DNA of 64,000 nt, taken from Phytophthora sp. 'mugwort' (lineage: Eukaryota; Oomycota; Peronosporomycetes; Peronosporales; Peronosporaceae). Numbering within the stretch: the first letter of the stretch is position 1; each line of letters opens with the position of its first letter. Of the stretch, positions 1 through 9,585 are shown piece by piece. The notes beneath the pieces were generated by a model that saw nothing but the letters and a program-made list of their open reading frames with translations, was not told the DNA's origin and did no database searches. The position numbers and the translations under genes were made by a program. The stretch lies in the NCBI GenBank assembly GCA_033558025.1, contig JAUCEF010000018.1:1116001-1180000 (forward strand), in the 5' to 3' direction.

Positions 1-612
1 TTATTCTGGGTCGACAAGAAGGGCTGGAACGTCAACTACCGTACCGTAATCGTCGCTGGCACAATCACCATACTCGTTCTGGACTTGGGTACCACGATGT
101 TCACAATCTGGGACATTGTGCGCAGTCAGTGGTTCTGGATCGGCTTGCCCGTGATGCAGGCGATCCCCTCGGCGTTGGACTACACAATCTCGACGGTCGT
201 GTTGACTGAAGTGGCGGATCCGAGTGCGTACACAACCATGAGCGGGTTGGTGACAAGTGTTGGGTTTATGTCTGGGCCGCTTGGTCTCGCTGCGTCCAAG
301 TACATTGATGCACGGTTTGACGTATCAAATGAGGATCTTATGACGGATACGACGGCAGTCCGCGACCAAACGATGACGACGTTCTTCATTGCTTACGTCA
401 TGCAGTTGGCGTCGTTGCTGTGGTTGGTCGCTTTACCCAAACATGCGAGTGAGGCACAAGAACTGAAGCTGCGTAGTGGCAAGTCGACGATTCGTGGCGT
501 CGGGTTCTTGCTGCTGCTGGCTGCGAGTTTTCCAGTCGTCGTGGCAGTTCACGTCCTGTCAGTTTATGGACCGACGGCATGTCTGGTCTTCGTCGGTGGC
601 AGTGGGTGCTAA
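1..612 (+). CDS. Folate-biopterin transporter-like membrane protein, C-terminal part
   Basis: The reading frame is open from base 1, so the 5' part of the gene lies outside the window; 203 codons remain before the TAA at 610-612. The product is the C-terminal third of a multi-pass membrane protein and aligns almost without gaps to the end of the complete gene at 1140-2936, sharing MFTIWDIVRSQWFWIGLPVM and an ending of the form GGSGC. That paralogue has the hallmarks of the FBT/BT1 branch of the major facilitator superfamily, which is expanded in oomycetes; substrates are mostly unknown. Several hydrophobic segments are visible, the last just before the C-terminus. It is the upstream member of a head-to-tail tandem pair. 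I am confident of the family and cannot state the substrate. Confidence 0.85.
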   Translation, partial: LFWVDKKGWNVNYRTVIVAGTITILVLDLGTTMFTIWDIVRSQWFWIGLPVMQAIPSALDYTISTVVLTEVADPSAYTTMSGLVTSVGFMSGPLGLAASKYIDARFDVSNEDLMTDTTAVRDQTMTTFFIAYVMQLASLLWLVALPKHASEAQELKLRSGKSTIRGVGFLLLLAASFPVVVAVHVLSVYGPTACLVFVGGSGC

Positions 613-1139
613 ACCGGTTTTGAGACGGGGACTTTGATTACTTTAAACCAGAATAACCCCAAAAAAATCAAGCACTCCGTGTGACTGATACCGGTATGGA
701 ACTTTTACAATTGGTGTTGTTGGAAGCCTATCACCATGACTAACCGAGGAATCTTGTGGGGAAGGTGTTGCGAAGACTTGCCCCTGCTCTTTGGCCCTGT
801 TCAGAAAAGCACAAACGTTTTGCTTCGAGCGACCCGTAAGCTTTTGTCCCCGCATTCTGGGCCTTGCAACGGGGTTGTCGCCGACAACTTGTCGGTAGGA
901 TTCTTGGTACATGTTGCGTCTGTTTATCGATATCCCAGCTGGGGATTTTTTTAGGGCTGCGCTGGTAGAGGCAGGTGAACACGCCACAGCATTGCCAATC
1001 GCTCTCAGTTTGCCCCCCCCACCCCTCATCTCACTCGACGATTTAGCCTCAATCAACGACATAAGAGAACTCAGTTCCTAGCCTTCACCGCCGTGATTTT
1101 ATTCTTCATAGTCTTCTTCCCATCGAGATCATTTGAGCC
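613..1139. other. Intergenic spacer between tandem transporter genes
   Basis: This 527-bp spacer separates the two tandem FBT-like genes and must hold the terminator of the first and the promoter of the second. A C-rich run lies near 1014-1024. I see no conserved ORF and no clear TATA box. Confidence 0.5.
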
Positions 1140-2936
1140 ATGGGCACGTTTGTCGACCCGTCCGCAAAAGACCTCATGGTGAGGCTCACGCGCTGGAGCC
1201 TCTCTCAACATGACCACGCACTAGAATTCCATGACGATCCGGAACACGCAAAGGCGATGCAGAAAATCACACCCGAAAGCGCGTTCACCGTGTTAGGCTC
1301 TCCACTCCATGCACACCAGCCTACACCACAAGAACTTCAAAAGACCAAGGACCAAAACGACCAAAACGACCAACCGAGCGTGAACATTTGGGACCGAAGA
1401 TGGTGCGGACTCGTTCTCCACAATATTGTTGTTGGCATTGTCAGTACCGTTCTACCGCTGTGTATCTACCCGTTCCTTACCTGCAACCTCAACATGGAAG
1501 GCACACAGACGCTATCAGCTCGCACCTTGTTAGGTCTTCCATGGGCACTTAAGCCGATATTCCTGCTGTTCCTTCACTGTTTTCCTCTACCAAGTGGCTA
1601 TCGTCTCCGCTCAACTATGATCCTGGGCTGGGCCGTGACGGCCATCGCATTGATCGTCGTCTTCTTCCAGGACCAGCCAGTGCCTTATTTTCAAGACCGC
1701 ACGATGATCGGCACACCATTGGGAGAAATATCAGCTCAGCAGATGAGCACGATTAACTTCGACGCTCCTTCCCATGGCGCGTTTTACGTCATGCTCATGT
1801 CGGTGGCTTCTATGGGGTATGTGCTGGCGGACGTAGCTGCTGACGAGCTGATTCGTGACATTGCGAACCGATATTTCAACGTCTCCCAGTCCCCTCACGA
1901 CGAAGACGACGTGTGCCAGCCTGTGATGACAAAGTACCGGGTAATTGCCATGCTGGGAAGCTTCTTGTTTATGGGATTCGGCATGAGCGGATGGGACTAT
2001 GGCGGAGATTTCGACTTTACGTTGGAATACACGCAAGTGATGCTGTTGGTGGGGTTACTCTCGCTGTTGCTGGTGCTCTTGCTCGGATTCACGCTGAGCG
2101 AGTCGTCACGTGAACGTCGATCGCTGCGCCAGTCACTCAGCGAACTGTGGGCGTACGTGCACAACCGTGGACTCAACCACGTACTCTTCTGTCGCTTCGT
2201 CGGGGGTGTTTGCGCTGGAGTGAGCGCGACAGCAGTAAACCCCGTCGCGTTCTACTATGCTGGAGTGCAACCTCTGAACGATACCGTCGTGTCCTTCGTG
2301 GCTATTGTTGTTGTTGTATGGGGTCTCAATTGGGTTAGCAAGAAGGAGTGGAACGTCGATTATCGTGTCGTCATTGTCGTTGGCACTGTGGTGACGCTAG
2401 CGCTGGATTTGGGCGCCACAATGTTCACGATCTGGGACATCGTGCGTAGTCAATGGTTCTGGATTGGCTTACCCGTGATGGAAGCCATCCCGTCAGCTCT
2501 TGACTATACCATTTCCACATTTGTACTGACCGAAGTAGCAGATCCAAGTGCGCGTGTCATCATGAGTGGGTTGGTGGCCAGTGTGTCGTTCCTGGGCGGG
2601 CCGCTTGGTCTCGTTGTATCCAAATACATTGATGCCCAATTTGACATTACAAATCAGGATATTATGACCGACACGACCGAGGTGCGGGAGGAAATCATGG
2701 TGACGTTCTTCATTTCGTACGGGATGCAGCTGATATCACTGCTTTGGCTGCTAGCGCTGCCCAAGAACGCGAGCGAGTCGCATGCGATGAAAGTTCGTAG
2801 CGGCACGTCAACAGCTCGTGCCGTGGGGTTTTTGGCTTTACTTGGTCTGACCTTTGCCTTTGTCGTGGTGGTGCACCTGCTGTCAGTGTACGAACCAACA
2901 GCGTGTTTGGGCGTGGCTGGCGGCAGTGGCTGCTGA
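1140..2936 (+). CDS. Folate-biopterin transporter (FBT/BT1) family membrane protein
   Basis: Intronless 598-residue membrane protein. After a hydrophilic N-terminus of about 85 residues the signature WDRRWCGLVLHNI is followed by a YPFLTCNLNMEG segment and then LPWALKPIF, the arrangement I know from oomycete FBT-family proteins. About a dozen hydrophobic helices follow. Residues about 385 to the end match the partial gene at 1-612, so the two are tandem duplicates. Family members in trypanosomatids carry folate or biopterin; most of the many oomycete copies have no assigned substrate, so transport of a pterin or folate is inference. The ATG at 1140 is the first in frame and yields a complete N-terminus. 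The degenerate repeats of DQNDQND near residue 75 are odd but harmless low complexity. Confidence 0.88.
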   Translation: MGTFVDPSAKDLMVRLTRWSLSQHDHALEFHDDPEHAKAMQKITPESAFTVLGSPLHAHQPTPQELQKTKDQNDQNDQPSVNIWDRRWCGLVLHNIVVGIVSTVLPLCIYPFLTCNLNMEGTQTLSARTLLGLPWALKPIFLLFLHCFPLPSGYRLRSTMILGWAVTAIALIVVFFQDQPVPYFQDRTMIGTPLGEISAQQMSTINFDAPSHGAFYVMLMSVASMGYVLADVAADELIRDIANRYFNVSQSPHDEDDVCQPVMTKYRVIAMLGSFLFMGFGMSGWDYGGDFDFTLEYTQVMLLVGLLSLLLVLLLGFTLSESSRERRSLRQSLSELWAYVHNRGLNHVLFCRFVGGVCAGVSATAVNPVAFYYAGVQPLNDTVVSFVAIVVVVWGLNWVSKKEWNVDYRVVIVVGTVVTLALDLGATMFTIWDIVRSQWFWIGLPVMEAIPSALDYTISTFVLTEVADPSARVIMSGLVASVSFLGGPLGLVVSKYIDAQFDITNQDIMTDTTEVREEIMVTFFISYGMQLISLLWLLALPKNASESHAMKVRSGTSTARAVGFLALLGLTFAFVVVVHLLSVYEPTACLGVAGGSGC

Positions 2937-3334
2937 GTTAAATGCAATGCAAAATACTACCGTATAAAAGTCACTTGCAAGCGTATGAAGATGCTCGATA
3001 GTATTCCCGTACATCCGCTTGCTTCAACATTGAAAGTTAAACTACTGTTCAAGGCTTAATACTACTATATACTGTAGTACTACTTAATAATAATACGACA
3101 TTAAGGAAATAGTAGCACTCATAAACAAAATTAAAACACATGAGATACAGTAGCCATCTCGAGTGCCAGGCAGGCCGCGGAAACGCAGAAGAACTTCAAT
3201 ATAGTGCATTTCAACTGTCAAAACACTGACGCTAATTACCACCGGAACGAGCGAACGTAGCAAAGCGTGCTGGTTGGCCCTCTCGAGTGGCCCTTGTCTG
3301 CGAACTATAATACTGCAGCGCAAGCACCGAGCGC
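2937..3334. other. Convergent intergenic region, AT-rich
   Basis: This is the 3' space between the transporter and the malic enzyme on the other strand. The stretch 3055-3100 is AT-rich with short TACTA/TAGTA palindromes, compatible with 3'-end signals of both genes. No coding potential is apparent. Confidence 0.4.
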
Positions 3335-4951
3335 TTAGGGGTTGTACATGAAGTCAGACAGGAACTGGGACAGGTTGTCGGGCTTGGGGACGCTGGCGTA
3401 GCCCTTTTCGTAGGCGTACTCAGCCACTGCTTCGGCAATTTTCAGCGACACGTTGCGAATGGAGGACAGCGGTGGGTAGACGCAGCCAGTCTCGAGGTCA
3501 GCAGGGGTGGTCAGGCCAGCAAGTGTCTTGGCGGCGATGATCATGACCTCGTCGTCGACGTGGGTCAGGCCGGCCGCTACAATGCCGAGACCAATGCCCG
3601 GGAACACGTATGAGTTGTTGCCCTGACCAGGCACGTAACGCTTGCCGTTGTACACAACAGGGTCAAACGGGCTGCCGCTGGCAAAGATACACTTGCCGTC
3701 CGTGAACGTGTAGGCCTCCTCGGCCGTGCACTCGGCCTTCGAAGTGGGGTTGCTCAGGGCGAAAATGATCGGGCGCTCGTTGATCTCGCACATCTTTTGG
3801 CACACCTCCTTGCTGAACGCCTTGGCCATGGTGCACACACCGATCAGAGCCGTAGGCTTGATCTGGTCAATGGCCGACAGAAGGTCGGGGCAAGCGGGGG
3901 CGTCATGGGCGAACAGCAGTTTGTGGTGCTGCAGAGACTCCTTGCGAGACTCGACAATCAGACCACGCGAGTCCACCAGCCAGATCTGCTTGCGAGACTC
4001 CTCCACAGTCTTGCCAGTCTCCTCGGCGACGGCCTGGGCAATCAGGTCAGCAATACCGGTACCAGCCTCACCGGCACCGAGGAACAGGAAGGTCTGCTCC
4101 GAAATGGACTTGCCCGAAAGAGGCACTGCAGCCAGTAGACCGCCCAACACAACCGAGGCAGTGCCCTGGATGTCGTCGTTGAAAGTGCAGTGTGTTTTCT
4201 GGTACTTGCGCAGCAGGTTGAATGCGGTCGAGTTACCGAAGTCCTCGAACTGCAGCAGCACGTTGGCGCCGTACTTAGCCTTGGCAGCGTTCATGAACTC
4301 ATCCACGAGCTGCTCGAACTTCTCGCCACGCACGCGCTTCTGGCGTAGACCAATGTAGAATGGGTCGGCCAGGTACTCCTCGTTGTTGGTGCCGCAGTCG
4401 AGCACGACGGGTAGACACATGTGGGGCGGCACACCGGCACAGGCCGTGTACAACGATAGCTTGCCAATAGGGATTCCCATGCCGTTAGCGCCCTGGTCGC
4501 CCAGTCCGAGGATGCGCTCGCCGTCCGTGAAGCAAATGGCACGGATGTCCTTCTCCGGCCAGTTGTCGAGGATCTCGGCGACGTAGCCGATATCGTTCAC
4601 CGAGATGAAGAGGCCGCGCGGCTGCTGCGTGTAGATGTGGCTGAACTCCTGGCAGCCCTGACCAACCGTCGGCGTGTAGACGATCGGCATGAGCTCGGAC
4701 GTGTGCTCAATGAGCATGCGGTAGTACACGTCCTCGTTGGAGTTCTGAATGTTCTGCATGAAGATATACTTCTCAATGGGCGTCGTCTTGCGACGGATGG
4801 CAGCCATAGCGCGCTCCGTTTCGAACTCGATGGTAGTCACGGCGGCCGGTAGCAGGCCGCGCAGACCGAGCTGCTTGCGCTGCTCCTCCGTGAACGCCAG
4901 GCCCTTGTTGGCGATGGGCGTGCGCATGGTAGTATATCCGGTTGGGGCCAT
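3335..4951 (-). CDS. Malic enzyme, cytosolic-type copy
   Basis: 538-residue malic enzyme, which oxidatively decarboxylates malate to pyruvate with reduction of NAD(P). Reading from the ATG at 4951: MRTPIANKG, then VYTPTVGQGCQEFS, CFTDGERILGLGDQGANG, FNDDIQGTASVVLGGLLAA (metal/substrate site), the FLGAGEAGTGIADLI dinucleotide fold and ALSNPTSKAECTAEEAY, i.e. all landmark blocks in order. The frame extends 19 codons upstream to 5008, but I chose 4951 because the paralogue aligns from that point and the extra residues are not conserved. No presequence is evident, so a cytosolic location is inferred. The gene is intronless, unlike the second copy at 18678-20635. NADP versus NAD preference cannot be decided by eye. 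Confidence 0.95.
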   Translation of the reverse strand: MAPTGYTTMRTPIANKGLAFTEEQRKQLGLRGLLPAAVTTIEFETERAMAAIRRKTTPIEKYIFMQNIQNSNEDVYYRMLIEHTSELMPIVYTPTVGQGCQEFSHIYTQQPRGLFISVNDIGYVAEILDNWPEKDIRAICFTDGERILGLGDQGANGMGIPIGKLSLYTACAGVPPHMCLPVVLDCGTNNEEYLADPFYIGLRQKRVRGEKFEQLVDEFMNAAKAKYGANVLLQFEDFGNSTAFNLLRKYQKTHCTFNDDIQGTASVVLGGLLAAVPLSGKSISEQTFLFLGAGEAGTGIADLIAQAVAEETGKTVEESRKQIWLVDSRGLIVESRKESLQHHKLLFAHDAPACPDLLSAIDQIKPTALIGVCTMAKAFSKEVCQKMCEINERPIIFALSNPTSKAECTAEEAYTFTDGKCIFASGSPFDPVVYNGKRYVPGQGNNSYVFPGIGLGIVAAGLTHVDDEVMIIAAKTLAGLTTPADLETGCVYPPLSSIRNVSLKIAEAVAEYAYEKGYASVPKPDNLSQFLSDFMYNP

Positions 4952-7541
4952 CTTGAAAGCGCTAGGAAGAAGGAAGAAGGGAAAGCAGGAGTCTGCACGA
5001 GTCGGCAAATACCAGAATGAAGCACTATGGCGGCCGAGGTGCTCACAGCCACGTCAGTTTTGGCTCGGGTGGAGACCACGCACGTCTCTGTTCTTTTGTG
5101 TGAAGGGGCGCGACAAGAATAGTATGGAAACTGTATGCGCCATACAGTTAACAAGAAATTTAAGTCCGTCACGCGAATTCACAAACAGAACAGAATCCAT
5201 CCAGAACCCGCGCTTCTATTCGAGTGGGCTTTTCAAAACAGCGTAAGGACGGGGATGGGTTTTGGGACATGCTGCTTGGGTCCACCTGGATGCTGATATT
5301 ATTCGCGCGTTTCCACTGCGCCTTGGTGGCCATCCGTCGCTCTTCTGCTTGCTCGGCGCGTGCTGTGGTCAACAGTGCCCTCGCGACCTCGATTATCTGC
5401 AGCATCTTCCTCGAACATGTTGAGTAAGCGGTCTATGCAGGCGTAAACTTTGCAGCCTCACATCCATTTTTGCAATCGAACCTAGGTGCCCGAACGTGGC
5501 TTTGTGTTGCCGCCACTGTTGACTATATGTACACCATTTCGACTGCGATGTCCTCGACTAGGTCTTCCTTGCGGACCAGCCAACTACAGCAACTAAATCT
5601 ACCCGACGACGAATGGTTGGCGCCCAACTCGCCGTCGGCGGGACGAGTCATCCTGCTACCGCAATATTTTCCTACGCAGTTTGGCAGGGCAATTTGCAGT
5701 GGAGTGACGTCGTGGCAGCCACCGCTCCACGACACGTGGAGCACTGCGGCTGGCGGAGAGCAAAACAAGGACGGAGGTAGGCGCTGTCGAGATTTTGCTT
5801 TGTGCGGACTTGGGCTTTGCTTTGCTGCTTGGGCGCACTTGACTTCAACAAAGCGCGTTAAGAACGTCCAGGCCATTATTCACCCCTGTCTATCAAGATG
5901 GATTTTTTTCCAAATTTGCTCAGAATAGTCCTGGGTTTTTCACGAAACAACCCTGTCGACACCGCCGCGTCAACATCGACCCGGTTGTGTGCAATCGACC
6001 GCCACCAGGCCACCAGCATTTTGCTGGACGACGAGCTCGAGTAGGCGGCTTCAACCGCACTGCCAGTCACGTTCTCGTGGAGTTGCTGCGCCCCAAGATG
6101 ACGATGGCAGGACGCAAAGGTGCGAGAACGAAGAGCAAGTTCAATCGCGTGGGAAACCCGACGAGCGGCCAGGTGATCTGATGCTAGGGATGGCACTCCC
6201 ACAATCGAGGTGAGTCAATTAAAATAATCAAGCGTAGTTCAATAGGCTTTGCTACAGAGCTTGGACCGATTGATTGTCAATTCGACATGCTTCTTGGTGA
6301 AGAGCATCACGGCCGGTAGTTCTTATCAGGCGGTTGCAACAACTCAAGACACAGGCTACTCCAGGGCAGCAACACAACTGTGCAAACCTCAGCGACTGGT
6401 GCCATTGGCAGGCAGCGCAATAGTGCTCGGCGTCCTGCAGCGAAAACGCAATATTCACAGGTGCCTGATGTTTCGCCATTAACACTTGCAGAGCACGCGA
6501 GTGCCATTAGCTTGCACCGACAGAGTATATATGGCAATCTCGCCAGCGCTGGCGAACGAAGGAGGCACGGCCATTGCCTTCGTCGTGCAGCTGAGACCAA
6601 CCAACGCTTTTCGATTGGCCAAAAGGAGCCGTTACTGGGCGAATTGTACCGTAAGAAGGCACGTCGTTTAACAAACCTATTGCCGGTGCCGTCGAGACGA
6701 ACGCTGGTCACCGGAAAGCCGAGACAAGCAACATTAGCAATGCTGACAGCATGTTCACACAGCAGCAGTGCCAGCCACGCTCGCAGCGGCCAGTTCACTC
6801 CAGTTGATGCTGACGAGGCCTTGTCGACGGCTTCAATTCGGGGATTAGACAACCGGCGACGTGGACAGCAACGGGCGGCCAAATCGTGATCCAAATCTTG
6901 CCAGCATCAGGACTTAGTTGAGTGAGCTAGAGAAATCATGACACGATATCTGGACATCAAGCCGACGGCCGCAGCATCTACCATGTATGCAGGTCCTCAG
7001 TGTTTTAAATACTGGCTGTCTACATGTAGTACATGAAGATAGTCAAGCGCCCTTCGCGGGAAGCTAGGCGGCGTCCGACAATGCGGTGGCCAATCGAGTC
7101 GGGAAGGTGTCGCTGTTTTTTTTAAGCAAGCGTGTATGCGATAGATGCTGCTGCTGCCATCTCGGGGCTGGAAAACCTCGAGGCCTGTGGCCGGCGTGCA
7201 GAATGCATTTGTAAGGAGGGGCGACGACGATGGGGCACCGATCCAACTTTGTGTACAGCTCACAAGGCAGAATACCATATGCAGCAGTCGTCGAGGCATT
7301 CACGGTGGCAGCCTGTCAATAGAGTGGCCCGCCACAACACTCAGCTGAAGTCATATGCCCCTGCTGGCGCGTGCTGCATCGATCTCCGTCGTAGTATACA
7401 GTAGATGTATCATTAAAAGCATAACGCCATTGGCACCAACCAGGTCAACCACATACTTTACCCAAGTCAGTGCACCTCAAGTTGATCTACGAAACGTTCA
7501 CTTAGTTAAAGTATAGGCAGCCATTTTCTTCATCAGCGAAA
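4952..7541. other. Gene-poor 2.6-kb region with unsupported ORFs
   Basis: Between the malic enzyme start and the YbeY gene I find only short ORFs without recognisable domains. The best plus-strand candidates are 5550-5928 (opens MSSTRSSLRTSQLQQLN) and an open frame from about 6323 to 6889 that is basic and serine-rich and follows a possible TAG acceptor. On the minus strand 5169-5405 is open with an acidic, amphipathic start. Any of these could be an exon of a lineage-specific gene, but none has a start, splice sites and homology together. The promoter of the malic enzyme must lie in the first few hundred bases. Confidence 0.3.
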
Positions 7542-8368
7542 ATGGTGCAGGTGGCCAGGGCGCTCGCTGGCACTGGCGCGGCGCTGTCGCCGCGTACATT
7601 GGCCAAGCTGCAGGCGCAAGTGAAGGCCATGGTACACTGCCTCAACTGCCCCGGAGGACCTTGGTACGAGAAGCAACCGACAACGATTGACAGCGTCCGG
7701 AAGCGTTGCCAACTTCCAGCACTCCAACTTATTTCTTATTGACTGGATGTGCTGCTGTCTTCTGTGCCATTGGTGATGCAAAGGGACGTGGGCGTGATGC
7801 TCACGACGGATGACCATGTGCAAAAGCTTAACCGCAGGTTCCGGAAGAAGGACAGTCCTACCGACATTCTGTCCTTCCCCTTCCACAAAGTAAGACGCAC
7901 ACACTCGTCAATTTGCCTGGCCAAGAACTCACCCCGACTGTAAAAAAAATATGGTGACTACAGTTGCGTGCGCCTGGACGATTCCCGCGCGTTAAAAGCA
8001 AGGAGGGACGCTATCTAGGGGACATCTACATCAGTCCGGCGTATGTGCGACGTCAGTGCGATGACCCTCAGCTCGAAGAGGTTACGACGCTGGAGGAGCG
8101 ACTGCCGGTGCTCATGGCACACGGACTCTGCCACTTGATGGGGTGGGGACCGCAACCAGGAGCTTTTATGACTGTTAGCACTCGACTGACGAAATGTTGT
8201 GCATCAACGATGACGCTGAACAGATATGATCACGAGCGGGACGACGACTACGAGCGCATGCAAAAGGCCGAGAATTACATCCTCAACCGATACCCGCAGT
8301 TCCTCCCGCCTGCGTTTGCCCCTGCAACACCAGCAACCGATGAGGATTCGATCGATAATAAATTGTAG
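7542..8368 (+). CDS. YbeY-type endoribonuclease (rRNA maturation factor), four exons
   Basis: Spliced gene with exons 7542-7663, 7784-7889, 7964-8142 and 8224-8368 (183 residues). Introns are 120, 74 and 81 nt, all GT-AG; donors read GTACGA, GTAAGA and GTGGGG. The splices restore WDVGVML, SFPFHK-LRAPG and, decisively, HGLCHLMGYDHERD, the metal-binding HGxxHLxGxDH signature of YbeY/UPF0054 proteins. The preceding motif FRKKDSPTDILSFPF is also diagnostic. Bacterial YbeY acts in 16S rRNA 3'-end maturation; eukaryotic relatives usually work in mitochondria or plastids, so an organellar role is likely. Read without splicing the gene looks broken, since introns 1 and 2 carry stop codons and intron 3 interrupts the catalytic motif. 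Confidence 0.88.
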
Positions 8369-8562
8369 GGTATCGAATTGAATATTTGAAGATCGCTGCA
8401 CCGCGACAACTTCAACATGAGCAATAGAAGAACGCATATGTTTCAATTAGGGGCTGGTGTCTCCTTCTATCGGTGCACCAAGCTCTCGTTGTAGGCTGGA
8501 GCTCGGGCACTCGTCAACGAAAAAGACGAGGAGCTGGATGAGATAAGTAGGTGACAGTGGCT

Positions 8563-9585
8563 CTAATTCCGACCTTCGACCATGTCGTATACCACGGTCG
8601 TTGCGGTCTTCATGATCATCGTCGTGAAACTGGCGTGCACAAGACGCGCCAAGAAACCCGTGGTGCCGAACGTCAGCACCTGGTTCATACCACCGGCACG
8701 GTACTGTTGACGGAAGAGCTCCGCCACCGACACCTTGACGCCAGCCTTGGACGCCTGCTGGATTTGCGCTACCAGCACATCCATGGGCAGAGTGAGCGCG
8801 GCGCTGAGCACACCACCGAGCAGCGACGAGATGACCTGCTGGCTCGTGGTGAGCACCCGGTCCGGATTGTTGCGCTTGTACACGATGTTCTCGGCCTGCA
8901 CCGAGAAGAAGAAGCGCGTGGACCAATCGGCCACACGCTTGAGCGAGAACATGCCCGAGCCCTTCATGAGCGCAGCTACACCCTCCTTGTGGATGACCTT
9001 AACGCCGATGCGCATGGAACGCGACATAGTCTCAAGCGGCGTCATCTCTCCACGGAAGACGGGGTCGGTCATCACGCGTGTCTTGAGCAGCAGGGTCGGA
9101 CTGAGTACGAAGCCCTGAAAACCGCCACCAATGCCGCCGGCAATGACCTCGGACGTGCCCTTGCTGATCTTGTCCTTCTGGACCATGGGGGTGAGTGCCG
9201 TGCGGGCTACCGAGTGGCCCCAGGAGAAGACGGAGCCCTTGGCCAGTCCCTGCAAAGCGCCCCAGGGGAAGAAGCCGTCCCAGATGCCCACGAGACCCTT
9301 GGTATGCATGATCTCCTTGGTTAGGTGCACATACGAAAACTGCGGTTTGGTCTGCTTCATGATCTTGATGAATTCGAGGTAGTGGCCCAGCGCGAACTCG
9401 TAGGAGAGGCATACGCCGGCACCCACAAGCAGCTTCACGCCCGCCTTCTCGGGCTTCTGCTCCTTCTTGGCGCTGAGCGCTAGAGGGCCACGGTAAGCAC
9501 TGAGCGCAAGCGGATGGAAGGCAGGGCGGTTTTTCTGCCACACGGCGGAGCCGGACACGGCGCTGGAGAGCGATGAAGACAGCAT
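8563..9585 (-). CDS. Mitochondrial carrier family protein, divergent
   Basis: 340 residues from the ATG at 9585; a longer frame reaches 9657 but adds an unlikely cysteine- and proline-rich start. The protein has the threefold SLC25 layout in a degenerate form. The second repeat keeps a PTLLLKTRV version of PxD/ExxK/R and the third has PMDVLVAQIQQ, while the first lacks the proline (YEFALGHYLEF). Glycine-rich helix motifs such as GGIGGGFQGF and LLGGVLSAALTLP fit carrier helices. Substrate cannot be predicted; because the salt-bridge motifs are weakened it may be one of the non-canonical carriers. It converges on the YbeY gene with a 194-bp gap. Confidence 0.75.
   Translation of the reverse strand: MLSSSLSSAVSGSAVWQKNRPAFHPLALSAYRGPLALSAKKEQKPEKAGVKLLVGAGVCLSYEFALGHYLEFIKIMKQTKPQFSYVHLTKEIMHTKGLVGIWDGFFPWGALQGLAKGSVFSWGHSVARTALTPMVQKDKISKGTSEVIAGGIGGGFQGFVLSPTLLLKTRVMTDPVFRGEMTPLETMSRSMRIGVKVIHKEGVAALMKGSGMFSLKRVADWSTRFFFSVQAENIVYKRNNPDRVLTTSQQVISSLLGGVLSAALTLPMDVLVAQIQQASKAGVKVSVAELFRQQYRAGGMNQVLTFGTTGFLARLVHASFTTMIMKTATTVVYDMVEGRN

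Noticed and set aside
5169..6889. Several ORFs of 60-195 codons on both strands
   Set aside because: They overlap in antisense, lack domains, and no combination of start, splice sites and stop stood out; kept only as uncertain intergenic ORFs.
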